This document shows, one piece after another, positions 45,812 to 57,132 of a DNA stretch of 64,000 bases. A program made the translations under genes and the position numbers. Within the stretch, counting starts at the first letter, position 1. The number at the start of each line of letters is the position of its first letter. The stretch comes from Amorphophallus konjac (lineage: Eukaryota > Streptophyta > Magnoliopsida > Alismatales > Araceae): contig CM040121.1 in the NCBI GenBank assembly GCA_022559845.1, positions 509,992,566-510,056,565 of the forward strand. Reading direction: 5' to 3'. The notes under the pieces were generated by a model, which ran no database searches, had not been told where the DNA came from, and saw only the letters and a list, made by a program, of their open reading frames with translations.

Positions 45812-47338
45812 TGTAGACACGCCAAAATTGACATTACTGAGAGTGCATCTCATTATTACCTTGTAATGCCCCAATTTGACCCGCAAATTAGTTGTGTTTG
45901 AGTGGTTTTTCCCACTTTTCTTGGATTTCTCGCTTTTTTCTCTCTTTTCCTATCTTTCCTTATTTTTCTGGATTTTTCTGGATTTTTCTGGATTTTCTGG
46001 GCATTTTTCTCTATTTTCTGGAATTAACGACTTGATGCAGGGCGTCTTTTAAATAACGTCTTGACCTAAGGCGTGTTTTAATTTTTAAATAAAATAATAT
46101 TTTAATTCCAAAATTTGATTTTTTGAAGACACGCCCTCATCCAAGGCGTGTTTTAAAGAAACGCCCTGTGTACAAGTCGTCAATTTTTAAAGAAACGCCC
46201 TTGTTCAAGTCGTGTTTTGCCTTCCGAGTTCTGAACGAACTCAGCCTTTCCTCAAAGAGTCCCTACTTCGTTTGGGCACCTTCCTCGTTCTTATCTTCCC
46301 CTATTGAGGACTCTTGCTGTTCTTATCCTCCTTCCCTTATTTATCTTCTTTTTTGAAATCTATTTAAAGGGGTGGAGTTGATCCTTTGGTCCGGTTCCGG
46401 AAGTTCCCGAGAGGCTTTTTTCTCTTCTTTTCCCCTTCTTCTGTTTCTTTTTTTTTTTTTTTGGTGTTTTCGTTTTGTTCTTTTCTTTCCGCAGTCACCT
46501 CAGCCGCTTCTTCTTCTTGCGTTTTTTTTCTTCTTCTTCTTCTGCCTTTCTCTTTTCTTCTCCTCTTCTGTTCTCTTCCGCCTGTGTGTTTCTTTTTGTT
46601 TTGTTTTCTTTGCCTCTGCAGGAACCGAAGGAGGAAGGGGAAGGGAAGGGCTTTGGCTTAAGGAGGGCTCTCCATTGAAGACCAATCTCAATATTTTTGA
46701 AGCAATCTCCCGATTGGAGATTCAAGCCAAGAAGCTTCATTAAAAATCAGATTTTTATTCACCTCCTCCTTATTCTATTTTATTTGAATAATTCATATTC
46801 ATGCATCGTTCATTCATCATATTATTGATTTCATCTCAATCATATTGAGATTTTCCCCACAGTACACACTTGCACTCTTTCCCCATATTTCTATATTTTT
46901 TTCATTCATCATATCATTTTTCCCACCCTTCTTGCATAGGGGTTTAAGGGCTAACACCCCCACAAGGTGTGTCTTTCATAGATCTGCATGCGCATATCTT
47001 CTATTGGAATTTGATACTACACACACATTATTTCTAATTCCTATCTTGTTATTTGTGTATGTCTTTTTGCAAGGGTAATCAAATAGAAAGACTCTCTTCG
47101 TCGGCCGGCCGATTTGAAGAGAAAAGGAGTACTCACAATCACATCATCCCGCATTTGAGGTATTTGCGATCATCTCCCTACGTATTCATATTGTATCTCC
47201 TTTTGAGACCCTCGGTCTCTGGCGATCACACTCCACTATAGCATCTCATGCTACATATATTTTCATTGCTATTCCATGCATATTTTCATGCTTATTGTTA
47301 ATTAATTTCATAAGTGTAGATTTTAATCCGAATCTACA
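45812..47338 (+). mobile_element. Element C 3' LTR
   Basis: 1527 bp, almost identical to the 5' LTR at 37104. It is followed directly by CTCCA and the continuation of G3. Confidence 0.92.
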
Positions 47339-49924
47339 CTCCACAATCCGGGCCTCACGCTCCGCCACCTGAGCATCGCGCTCCTGCTCGGCACGAACAG
47401 CACGGGCCAGGGCCTCCCGAATCTCGGCCACCTGTCCAAACACGCATGCACCGTGAGAGAGCAGTGATGGAAGGAAAGCAGCTAGAAGAGGGTCAGGGCC
47501 AAGCAAGCACTCACTCGAGCCTCGCCGTCATGCTCGGCCTCCTCAGCCCGAGCCACCGCATGTGCCAGCTGCTCCTGAAGGGCAGAGATCTCCGGGGGAG
47601 GGCCCCACGAACTGGAACCCGCTCCACCAGCCGTCCCGGCGGCTGCCGCCTGGTGGGCCCGCTGAAACACGGGGTAAACGACAGTCAGAGGCTAAGTATC
47701 AAAAATCCAGGTCACAAAAAATGCATTGCATAGACTCACCAAGATCTCCAACTCCTGTCGGATGGCCACCCACTGCCGCCTGGCGTCCGCCAACTGGGCC
47801 CTCAACTCGGCGATCATGTTGTCACGAGCATCCTGCATTGCACATAAGTTAGTGCCACAAGCATATACATATAGAAGGGTGAAGCATTTTCATTTCACTT
47901 ACCCCTGCCATACCACCAAGGAAGAGGCGGTCCCCGTACGTAGCCCGGTACCGTCTCAGGTAATCAGTACTATCCTGTACATGGGACACCACTGGGACCC
48001 CGCCCTGCTGCCAATCCTGGTACGGTACTGGGAAGCGCGTACGCCAGTCCACAATCTTCGCCTTCCCCTTGGTCTTCCGCCCGATGCGGACCGGCTCGTC
48101 TACATCGCCCAGCCCCATCGTCCTCATAACCAGCCTCAGCCGAAACGGCTCGATCTCGTTCAGGCAATGGACCCACACGTCCCGCCCGAAACGAGGAAGA
48201 CCCGCTACAACCCAAGGCTGGCCAACATCGCCCATGCCCAGGTAGGGCCTCCACACCACCTGCATCACCGTACATACATCATGTTAGTTACCATTCAGTC
48301 ACATGCATAAAAACATAAAAAAAATCATACGCATCATACCATGGCCTCGGGATACTCACTCAGCTCCCGACGAAGTGACGCCAGCTGGTATCTGTGTGGT
48401 GCCGCTACCACGACCGGCCTCCACTATCGCGCTAGAGGAACGGCTCTCCTGTTCCCCTGCCTGGCCCTCCCCATCAGGAAGTAGTAATAACTCCACACCT
48501 GCATCCATCATACATCATTAGCACGAGTGATTGCATATTTAACTACGGTAAAATGCATAAATAATTTGTGTACCTGGAGAAAAGGTGCGAAGCCGCTGAC
48601 TGTCGTCTCCCTCTCTGAAGTCTGGGAGAGATCATCAATCAAATGGGCAAGCAGAGCCGCTCCCCACGCGTAGTGCCCCACTCTGTCTAGGTCCGCCAGG
48701 ATCCCGAGGAAGCGGCAGTGGATGCCATCCCCCTTCGTCCCCAGTAGAAGGCGGCCCAGGAAAAGAAAAGAAACCTCTAGAGGTCTAGATCCACCAGCTC
48801 CCGCTTGCTCGGGTCCTGGGTGAAAGCTGCACGGGCATCTCCCTCCAGTCGTGCCAGAAACTCCGCTCCAGTCTCGCTAACCCGCTGGCGCGGGTCGACG
48901 AATCCAAGCGCCTCCATAATCTCCACTCGGCCGACTACCCTGCTGTCTCTGTCGGTCACGCTTATCTCTAACCACAGTAGGTTCAGGGCACTCTCTCGGT
49001 AGTCGGGGTAGGTGACCCCGCTGACTGTCTCTCCGTCAACTCGTAGCCCGGTGATCTGAGCTACGTCTTCAAGCGTCGGCACCATGTGCCCCCAGGGCAT
49101 CAGAAACGCCCGACTCGGCGCGTGCCACCGCTCCCTCAATGCCTGGATAAGAGGAAGGTCGAGTCGGAAGGGCTCGATCCTAAGGAAAGCTCCAAAACCC
49201 ATGGCGTCCACACGCGCCCTCTGGAAGTCTGGCAGCCCACGGTACGCTGCCACCACTAGAGACCAGTTGATCCGGCCCTTCATCACGCCCTGCACACCAC
49301 AAAACCAACAGGGCAACACATTAGCAGCATGGATGTAATAAACAATAACAATGTATATGCTACTTATTTATTTTATTTTTTTATTTTATTTTATTTTTAA
49401 AAAATATTTATGTTTTCTTAGAGGCGTCCAACCCCTTGGACGCCTCCTCTTTAGTTTCTTTATTTTATTTTTAGAAAAACCCAAAAACAAAAACAAAAAC
49501 AAATAAAAAATATATATATTATCATGGAGGCATCCTAAGTCCTGGACGCCTCCTTATTTTTAATCCTATTTTATTATTTAGGTGAATAAATAAATAAATA
49601 AAAAGAAAAAAGCAAATGTGAAGGCGTCCAGGCCCCTGGACGCCTCCTTCCCTCACTCACCGGCCCTCACCACACGGCCTCTCGTCCGCCTATCCAGCCT
49701 ATTAAACCAACAGATTAAAGTTCCGAAGGGCTTACCGGGTCGTGATCGTCCTCTCCCGCGTCGCCAGCATCTACCGCAGCCTCTACGGCCAAAGGAGGAG
49801 CCTCCTCCTCCACGGCAATCTCCTCCGCCGCAGCAGCCTCCTCGGCATCATCCCTCAGCCTCCTCGAACGACGAGCCCGTCGTTTCCGCTTCTCTCCACC
49901 CTGGCTCGGGCCTCCTTGCTCCAT
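47339..49924 (-). pseudogene. Antisense gene G3, 5' part: PMD-like plus coiled coil, broken
   Basis: The exon model is 49924-49736 (MEQGGPSQGGEKRKRRARR..., ends DHDP before GTAAGC), 49289-48574 (PMD core: INWSLVVAAYRGLPDFQRAR, AFLMPWGHMVPTLEDVAQI), 48498-48340, 48259-47903, 47832-47740, 47661-47515 and 47431 to the element C junction. All sites are GT...AG, and every exon except the second is a multiple of three. The second exon carries a frameshift near 48775 (length 716), and the third an in-frame TAG near 48425. The 48498-48340/48259-47903 pair is a single exon in G1, so an intron differs between paralogues. A TATATATA box lies at about 50002-50009. Element C has split the last exon. Confidence 0.75.
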
Positions 49925-50250
49925 TGAGACTAAGAATGGGTCGTCTGGTTTGACTGGGTCGTCTGAATGAACAGTAAATGAGCAAGGGGGGAGCCCCCCC
50001 ATATATATAGAATCTACCTTCTTTGGGGCGTCCAGGTGCCTGGACACCCCCACTTTTTTTATTTTTTTCAAAATTTAAAAAAAAAATTTACGCCAGGCGC
50101 CTGGACGCCCCAAAAAAAAAACTAAAAAAATTAAAAAATAAAAATTTAGGGGCGTCCAAGACTCCGGACGCCCCCAAAAAAAATAATAATAATTTCAAAA
50201 CGAAAAATAAAAACTTAGGGGCGTCTAGGCCCCTGGACGCCCCCATAATA
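49420..50250. repeat. Hairpin array GGCGTCC...GGACGCC around the G3 promoter and first intron
   Basis: At least seven inverted repeats (near 49421, 49524, 49621, 50026, 50090, 50150 and 50219), separated by A/T-rich runs, match the type seen in element B LTR U3. They flank G3 exon 1 on both sides. Confidence 0.85.
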
Positions 50251-50426
50251 AAAATTTTAAAAAAAATAATAAAAGAGAAATAAGACAAGAATATTTATAT
50301 AATCCAAACAAAAGCACAAAATAAAAACACAAAGAAAAAAAAATCACCCAAAAAATAATAATTAAGGGGACAAGGGTCCAAAACATCCAAATGCCAGATT
50401 TTATTCCATCAGAAAAGTAGAATGAG

Positions 50427-51839
50427 CTACATCAGGGGCTTAGGCGCCTTAGGCCTTAACTTCCCCAGTTCAGTTACATAAGTCCTCCACAGCTCACATT
50501 CTTCCCCCACATGTGCTAAGGCCTTTCCCGCAACACTTGTCTTCCACGGTGCTTTGACGGCCTTTGCTTCCTTCGCGTCCGCTTCAGTGACCAACTCCCT
50601 CTTCTTCAAAGGAACGATGTCAGTCGGTAGCGGGAACGAATGGCGTGGGATGCCAATCTGGAGGCAGCACCGATGCGCATTATAAAGGACGAACTCGATC
50701 GCGCCGATCAGTTGAAGATCAACTTCGGGAGAAGGCCTCATGAGGAGATCAAGCGAAAGCAAACATGCCGGTGCGCAAGTGAAGAAGCTTTGTGTCACGA
50801 TGCGGAAGTGAGACCGCCAGTCTTCACGTTTCTTCAGCCACGGAACACGGTTCGCTACAGTGCCACCAAAGCCTAACACGTCGGCTATGTGATGAAGCGG
50901 GCTTTGTTGGAAGAGCTTCGAAGCGGTTGGCATTCCCTCACGGTGATCAAACTTGAAATGCAAGTCCAGCCAGCAATTCAGGACAAGTGCGCAACCAAAA
51001 GGAGGCTTACCCAGACTCGAGGCAGTAAGGCCACTATATAGGTAGGCAAGGACAGCGGGTCCTACCCTCTTTCCACTCTAGATCCCACGAATGGCATTCA
51101 GTTGGTCTTCCTCCACCATGTTGTCGGTATAAGGAAACAAGAGAGCACCCGCCAGACAAATGGTGAACCCCTTCATGATTCCCTCCAAATAATCATCGTC
51201 TGGTAACCCTCTCAGGGCCTCCATGACCCATTCCGCGAGCTTTTCGAGATCGATCCCCTTTTGAGTACGGACCTTTCGGGCTGCGTCGGGCGGCATGAAG
51301 CTCCCAAGGACGCTTTCGGAAGTCCCCCGTGTCAGCATCCGCATAGCCTTCACCTTCCCGTCACTCTTGAATTTCTTCAATCCGAGCAGAAGTTCCACCT
51401 CCTCGAGGAGGATGGTCGCCTCGAAGGTCGGGAAGATAAAAGTGTGGGTCTGGGGATGCCAGATCTCCACTAGTGCGCCCATAGCCGCCCAGTCCATACG
51501 AATCTTCTCATAGTGTTTGGCGTGAATAAGGAGCCCCTGCAGATGTCACTTCGAGAGTATGGCCCTCATGCCGATGGAGATGTTGGAAGTTAGCTTTGAA
51601 AGCCATGGCAGTTTGGAAAACTTCCTCGGGCCTGGGAAGAGTGGATATGGCTGGAAGAGAAAAGAAAGAAGAAGAAATGAAGGAAGTAAGAAGAAGGTCC
51701 ACGTGGAGAAATTTGAAAAGAATCAGCTTACCATATGCGACATGATCGTCCCACTCAGATGACCCTCGAGGTCGGAGAGTCGCCTGATCTCGCTGCTAGG
51801 CCTGCTCCTCTTTATAATGCGGGAAGACTCTCCTTCCAT
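50427..51839 (-). pseudogene. Antisense gene G4: DUF7745/PMD-like protein with exon 1 shared with G1
   Basis: Exon 1 is 51839-51732 (36 codons, MEGESS...KRSR...RRLSDLEG), followed by GTAAGC. Exon 2 starts at 51650 after a pyrimidine-rich CAG acceptor and runs in one frame to 50427. It has the DUF7745/PMD fold signature: ALVEIWHPQTHTFIFPTFEA, ILLEEVELLLGLKK, AVLAYLYSGL and FDHREGMPTASKL. Exon 2 is broken by TGA (51548-51546, fits CGA) and TAG (51080-51078). Exon 1 closely resembles that of G1 although the rest is divergent, and there is no coiled-coil tail. A minus-strand TATAAG lies about 93 bp upstream of the ATG. The function of DUF7745 proteins is unknown. Confidence 0.7.
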
Positions 51840-51929
51840 CCTGAAATCTGTAGATTCTCCTCTCCTTCCTCTCCTGAGCTTCCAAAACCCACCTTGATGC
51901 TTTTGAATGAACTAGCCTAAGGGGAGTTC

Positions 51930-53026
51930 TTATAGGAAGGGTAGGGCGCTACAGGACAGAACATGTCACATCAGCAGTCAATGTGAGGATTTTGGCTAGA
52001 TCTCCTTTCCATTGTGGTGTGATTCTGTTACGATTCTGTTACTTTCTGATGTTATTAATCCATGCTGGCCTGTGCAGGTTTTACTAACGGACGTCTTTGT
52101 CCTATCTCCTATCCCACCTTTCAATAGTTGGTCCCACCATGTCATGCATCGTAGTATATGATACCTACGCTACTAGAACATGTCAAGGACCTTGCGGCCC
52201 GAACGAATCTGGGATTTGAGTTCCCCTTCAACAAAAATAGTGATGATCCCAGAAGAATTTGGGTTGTACAGATAGGCCGTTAACTTGTGGTAGCATAGGG
52301 ACGACGGTTCCATTCAGTGAGTTGGTGCGCGGATAAACGGGCCCCAGCCCAGTGTCGGCTCACCGGATCGGTATCCTGACCCGTTCTTAACAAGTTGACA
52401 ATATTATCCTTGATTATTTTTTATTTTAGTTTGTTTTTAATTTTTCTTTCAGCCCAGCATGCATTCATATAGGACTTTGATTTATTGCGGAAGATCATTC
52501 AAGTGATTCGATTGCGAAAGCCGCTGTGCTTCAATTCTTACAAATATGAGATATTCCACTCCGAATAAAATACTGAATATCCTTGAAACGGCCCTACGCT
52601 GCTCTTCCAAAGGAGACCCTTGTTTGGACAGACCCTCAGATATTCCTTTACTTTTTACCTTGTTTGACCAACCTTGGCCGCAGCACTTCCACATTGGCTG
52701 GTAACCGCTCCCCACAGGTGAAACCTCCGGTTTATGACCCAGGTACTTCCACACCGAGAAGTTGGTCTCTTTTGTTTCGTGCCTGAGCGCACATCTCACC
52801 CTCCCTTATTTGATCTCCGTCCAAGCAAATCGTCAAAATTTGAAAGACCTCCTTCAAGGTCACCTCATTGAAACTTCAGGAAAGATTCCAAACAGTAACG
52901 TCAAAAGCGTGTCTCATCACACCTTGGCATCAACTTATCAGTCCGCTCCCACTTCATTTCACTCCACTTCGATACCATTCCACTACGTGTCGCTCCCTTG
53001 CAAAGCAGACGCCAAGGCGGGGCAGC
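51930..53026 (+). other. Pre-3'LTR untranslated block and polypurine tract of element B
   Basis: No gene. 52186-53026 is clearly similar to 45026-45811 of element C (shared GAGTTCCCCTTCA, AGATAGGCCGTT and CTGGCTGGTAACCGCTCCCC). It ends CAAAGCAGACGCCAAGGCGG followed by GGCAGC before LTR 2, probably including the polypurine primer site. Confidence 0.7.
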
Positions 53027-55072
53027 TGTAGACACGCCATTCCTGACGTCTCCTGAGAAAGTCTCATATTACTATACGACGCCCCGCAACGGCTTGCGCA
53101 TTTTGAATCGCTCGAGTGCTTCCTTTTCTTGAGTCTTCTTCCGCCCTTCTCAGCATCCGGAATCGTCTCGTCACGGCATTCGGACGGCATCAACACCAGT
53201 CGGACGCATCAGAGGTTCCGAAACCAGGAAGGGTGTCTGCCGGGCAGCCGCCAATGCCTGAACTGAGGACCCGGGTGGGTCTTTATGGGGGCGTCCAGGC
53301 CCCTGGACGCCCCCATTCTTTTAATTTATTTTTCAAAGCCCAAAACCAAATAAAAAATAATATATTAATGGAGGCGTCCAGGCCCCTGGACGCCTCCATA
53401 AAAACAAATATAAAAAATATAAAATGCCAGGTGGCATAAAAAACAAAACCAAAAATAATAATATTATAATTTCTTGGAGGCGTCCAGGACCCTGGACGCC
53501 TCCATCAACTCACTCATAGGGCGCCGCCCACCGAACGATGGTTTGTCGTGTGTGAAAGAATCCAAATTGTGGAGACGTCCAGCTGGCTGGACGCGCCCAT
53601 TTTTAAATCACGGGTCGCCGCTCCAAAATCACGCGTTGTGTTAAACCGCGTGCGACTTTCGGCGGAGTTCGGTGGGACTTATGGAGGCGTCCGGGACCCT
53701 GGACGCCACCATAAAAATATTCAAAAAAAATGATTAAAAATAGAATAAAATATTACTTCGGCCCTGATGGAGGTGTCCAGGGTCTTGGACGCCTCCACCC
53801 TCCGGAGCCCTATAAACAGAGGCCCACCCCCTCAGTTCTGGAAGAGCTTCTAAGAGATCCAATAGGCTGCCGGAGCCCAGAGGCTACCGGAGTCATTTCT
53901 AACCCGTGGGGTCTTTTGTAGGTGGAGGTTCCGCCGGCTTCTCGGGTGCCCACGCTCGCGAGAGGAAGGTCGTCTTCATCCACCGCGCTTCCACGTCGTC
54001 CCTACGCTGCCGGAGTTCCGCCGGATTTCACCATCGGCACATCCAATAAGCTAATCCTTTCCTTTTCTTCGTAGTTCTTTTGCATTCATCATCTCGCATC
54101 CTCTATCCCCCTTCATAAGGGCGCCTCTTCTTATATACTTCTTGCATCCATCATCTCATTTTCCTCCTACTCGAGTCCGAGAGGGGTTTAAAAGATAACA
54201 CCAACCAGGTGTGTGTCTTGCCATCATTTCGTTATTTTTATCGCAAGGATTTGAATACTACACCTTCATCTTTCTAATCCACTCGTTACTTGTTTGTCGT
54301 TGTTTTGCAAGGGTACCCAAGGAAAGCCCTCTCCATCGGCCGGCCGAAGGGGGAGGAAGAAGCAACCCGCCATCTCCCGCTCTTGAGGTAGGCGCGATCA
54401 CTTTCTTTATTTTGGGGTCTTTTGGCCCTTGGCGATCACATCTTATTTTCGAGGCCGCGGCGAGTCACTTCCCCAATGGCCGTTTAAATTCCCGTTCTTA
54501 CATTCTCTTTATATTCTGTTATATTCTGCTCATATTGTCGAGGCTGCGGCGAGTCACTTCCCCAATGGCCGTTTAAATTCCCGTTCTTATATGTTATATT
54601 CTTATCTATTCATATTCTCGAGGCCGCGGCGAGTCACTTCCCCAATGGCCGTTTAAATTCCCGTTCTTATATATTATATTCTTATCTATTCATATTCTCG
54701 AGGCCGTGGCAAGTCACTTCCCCAATGGCCGTTTAAATTTCCGCTCTTTATATTCACCTTATATTCTGTTATATTCTTATCTGCTCATATTCTCGAGGCC
54801 GCGGCGAGTCACTTCCCCAATGGTCGTTTCAATTCTTGCAATTTAATCTCTGTACCATTCCCGTCCCCCCGAGGCCGCGGCGAGTCACTTCCCGCTATGG
54901 CCGTTTAACCCCCATATCTTGCTATATTACATTTGTCCCGCTCGCCCCGCCGGAGCAATCTCCCATGGTGGCCCCTTCTCTCTTCTCTTATTTCTGTGTT
55001 GCAGCAAAAAAAAAGAGGAGCCCGCGCGCTCCGCGTCTTCTTTGCTCCCCGAACCGCGTGACGTCGCTCACA
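53027..55072 (+). mobile_element. Element B 3' LTR, first copy (2046 bp)
   Basis: It starts TGTAGACACGCC after the polypurine tract and ends GCTCACA. It has the same hairpins, TATA region and U5 as the 5' LTR, but six rather than four copies of the GAGTCACTTCCC repeat. Confidence 0.92.
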
Positions 55073-55086
55073 AATTCCCCGAATGC

Positions 55087-57132
55087 TGTAGACACGCCAT
55101 TCCTGACGTCTCCTGAGAAAGTCTCATATTACTATACGACGCCCCGCAACGGCTTGCGCATTTTGAATCGCTCGAGTGCTTCCTTTTCTTGAGTCTTCTT
55201 CCTCCCTTCTCAGCATCCGGAATCGTCTCGTCACTGCATTCGGACGGCATCAACACCAGTCGGACGCATCAGAGGTTCCGAAACCAGGAAGGTTGTCTGC
55301 CGGGCGGCCGCCAATGCCTGAACTGAGGACCCGTGTGGGTCTTTATGGGGCCGTCCAGGCCCCTGGACGCCCCCATTCTTTTAATTTATTTTTTAAAGCC
55401 CAAAACCAAATAAAAAATAATATATTAATGGAGGCGTCCAGGCCCCTGGACGCCTCCATAAAAATAAATATAAAAAATATAAAATGCCAGGTGGCATAAA
55501 AAACAAAACCAAAAATAATAATATTATAATTTCTTGCAGGCGTCTAGGACCCTGGACGCCTCCATCAACTCACTCACGGGGCGCCGCCCACCGAACGACG
55601 GTTTGTCGTGTGTGAAAGAATCCAAATTGTGGAGACGTCCAGCTGGCTGGACGCGCCCATTTCTAAATCACGGGTCGCCTCTCCAAAACCACGCGTTGTG
55701 TTAAACCGCGTACGACTTTCGGTGGAGTTCGGTGGGACTTATGGAGGCGTCCGGGACCCTGGACGCCTCCATAAAAATATTCAAAAAAATGAATAAAAAT
55801 AGAATAAAATATTACTTCGGCCCTGATGGAGGTGTCCAGGGTCCTGGACGCCTCCACCCTCCGGAGCCCTATAAATAGAGGCCCACCCCCTCAGTTCTGG
55901 AAGAGCTTCTAAGAGATCCGATAGGCTGCCGAAACTCAGAGACTACCGGAGTCATTTCTAACCCGTGAGATCTTTTGTAGGTGGAGGTTCCGCCGGTTTC
56001 TCGGGTGCCCACGCTCGCGAGAGGAAGGTCGTCTTCATCCATCGCGCTTCCACGTCGTCCCTACGCTGCCGGAGCTCCGCCGGATTTCACCATCGGCACA
56101 TCCAATAAGCCAATCCTTTCCTTTTCTTCGTAGTTCTTTTGCATTCATCATCTCGCATCTTCTATCCCCCTTCATAAGGGCACCTCTTCTTATATACTTC
56201 TTGCATCCATCATCTCATTTTCCTCCTACTCGAGTCCGAGAGGGGTTTAAAAGATAACACCAACCAGGTGTGTGTCTTGCCATCATTTCGTTATTTTTAT
56301 CGCAAGGATTTGAATACTACACCTTCATCTTTCTAATCCACTCGTTACTTGTTTGTCGTTGTTTTGTAAGGGTACCCAAGGAAAGCCCTCTCCATCGGCC
56401 GGCCGAAGGGGGAGGAAGAAGCAACCCGCCATCTCCCGCTCTTGAGGTAGGCGCGATCACTTTCTTTATTTTGGGGTCTTTTGGCCCCTCGCGATCACAT
56501 CTTATTTTCGAGGCCGCGGCGAGTCACTTCTCCAATGGCCGTTTAAATTCCCGTTCTTACATTCTCTTTATATTCTGTTATATTCTGCTCATATTCTCGA
56601 GGCCGCGGCGAGTCACTTCCCCAATGACCGTTTAAATTCCCGTTCTTATATGTTATATTCTTATCTATTCATATTCTCGAGGCCGCGGCGAGTCACTTCC
56701 CCAATGGCCGTTTAAATTCCCGTTCTTATATATTATATTCTTATCTATTCATATTCTCGAGGCCGCGGCGAGTCACTTCCCCAATGGCCGTTTAAATTCC
56801 CGCTCTTTATATTCGCCTTATATTCTGTTATATTCTTATCTGCTCATATTCTCGAGGCCGCGGCGAGTCACTTTCCCAATGGCCGTTTCAATTCTTGCTA
56901 TTTAATTTCTGTACCATTCCCGTCCCCCCGAGGCCGCGGCGAGTCACTTCCCGCTATGACCGTTTAACCCCCATATCTTGCTATATTACATTTGTCCCGC
57001 TCGCCCCGCCGGAGCAATCTCCCGTGGTGGCCCCTTCTCTCTTCTCTTATTTCTGTGTTGCAGCAAAAAAAAAAGAGGAGCCCGCGCGCTCCGCGTCTTC
57101 TTCGCTCCCCGAACCGCGTGACGTCGCTCACA
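55087..57132 (+). mobile_element. Element B 3' LTR, second copy (2046 bp)
   Basis: A tandem duplicate of the preceding LTR after a 14-bp spacer (AATTCCCCGAATGC, 55073-55086). It ends GCTCACA followed by the target duplication CACGG, so this copy forms the true right end of the insertion. Confidence 0.92.

Larger units (their letters stand above)
37104..47338 (+). mobile_element. Element C: young non-autonomous (LARD-like) LTR element, TSD CTCCA
   Basis: The LTRs are 37104-38631 (1528 bp) and 45812-47338 (1527 bp), with the perfect duplication CTCCA at 37099-37103 and 47339-47343. By eye the LTRs differ by two substitutions (near 37378 and 38279) and one T in a T-run (near 37645), so insertion was recent. 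The internal region has a primer-binding site identical to element B, a leader with a hairpin array, one long proline-rich ORF and untranslated sequence. There is no protease, RT, RNase H or integrase. Shared LTR ends (TGTAGACACGCCA), U5, leader and pre-3'LTR blocks indicate it depends on B-family enzymes. Confidence 0.92.
19551..57132 (+). mobile_element. Element B: giant Tat/Ogre-type LTR retrotransposon with antisense genes, TSD CACGG
   Basis: A 37.6-kb insertion is bracketed by the perfect duplication CACGG (19546-19550 and 57133-57137). It contains a 5' LTR, primer-binding site, leader, gag, protease, RT, RNase H, a second RNase H, integrase, a long spacer, four antisense genes, a pre-3'LTR block, a polypurine tract and two 3' LTRs in tandem. 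Removing nested element C (10,235 bp) leaves about 27.3 kb, close to the size of Ogre elements. The second RNase H domain between RT-RNase H and integrase is a hallmark of the Tat lineage. The sense coding region carries several stops, so the copy is probably not autonomous now. Confidence 0.9.

Noticed and set aside
52186..53026. Block shared with element C as a possible gene exon
   Set aside because: No shared open frame between the two copies; conserved as untranslated pre-3'LTR sequence.
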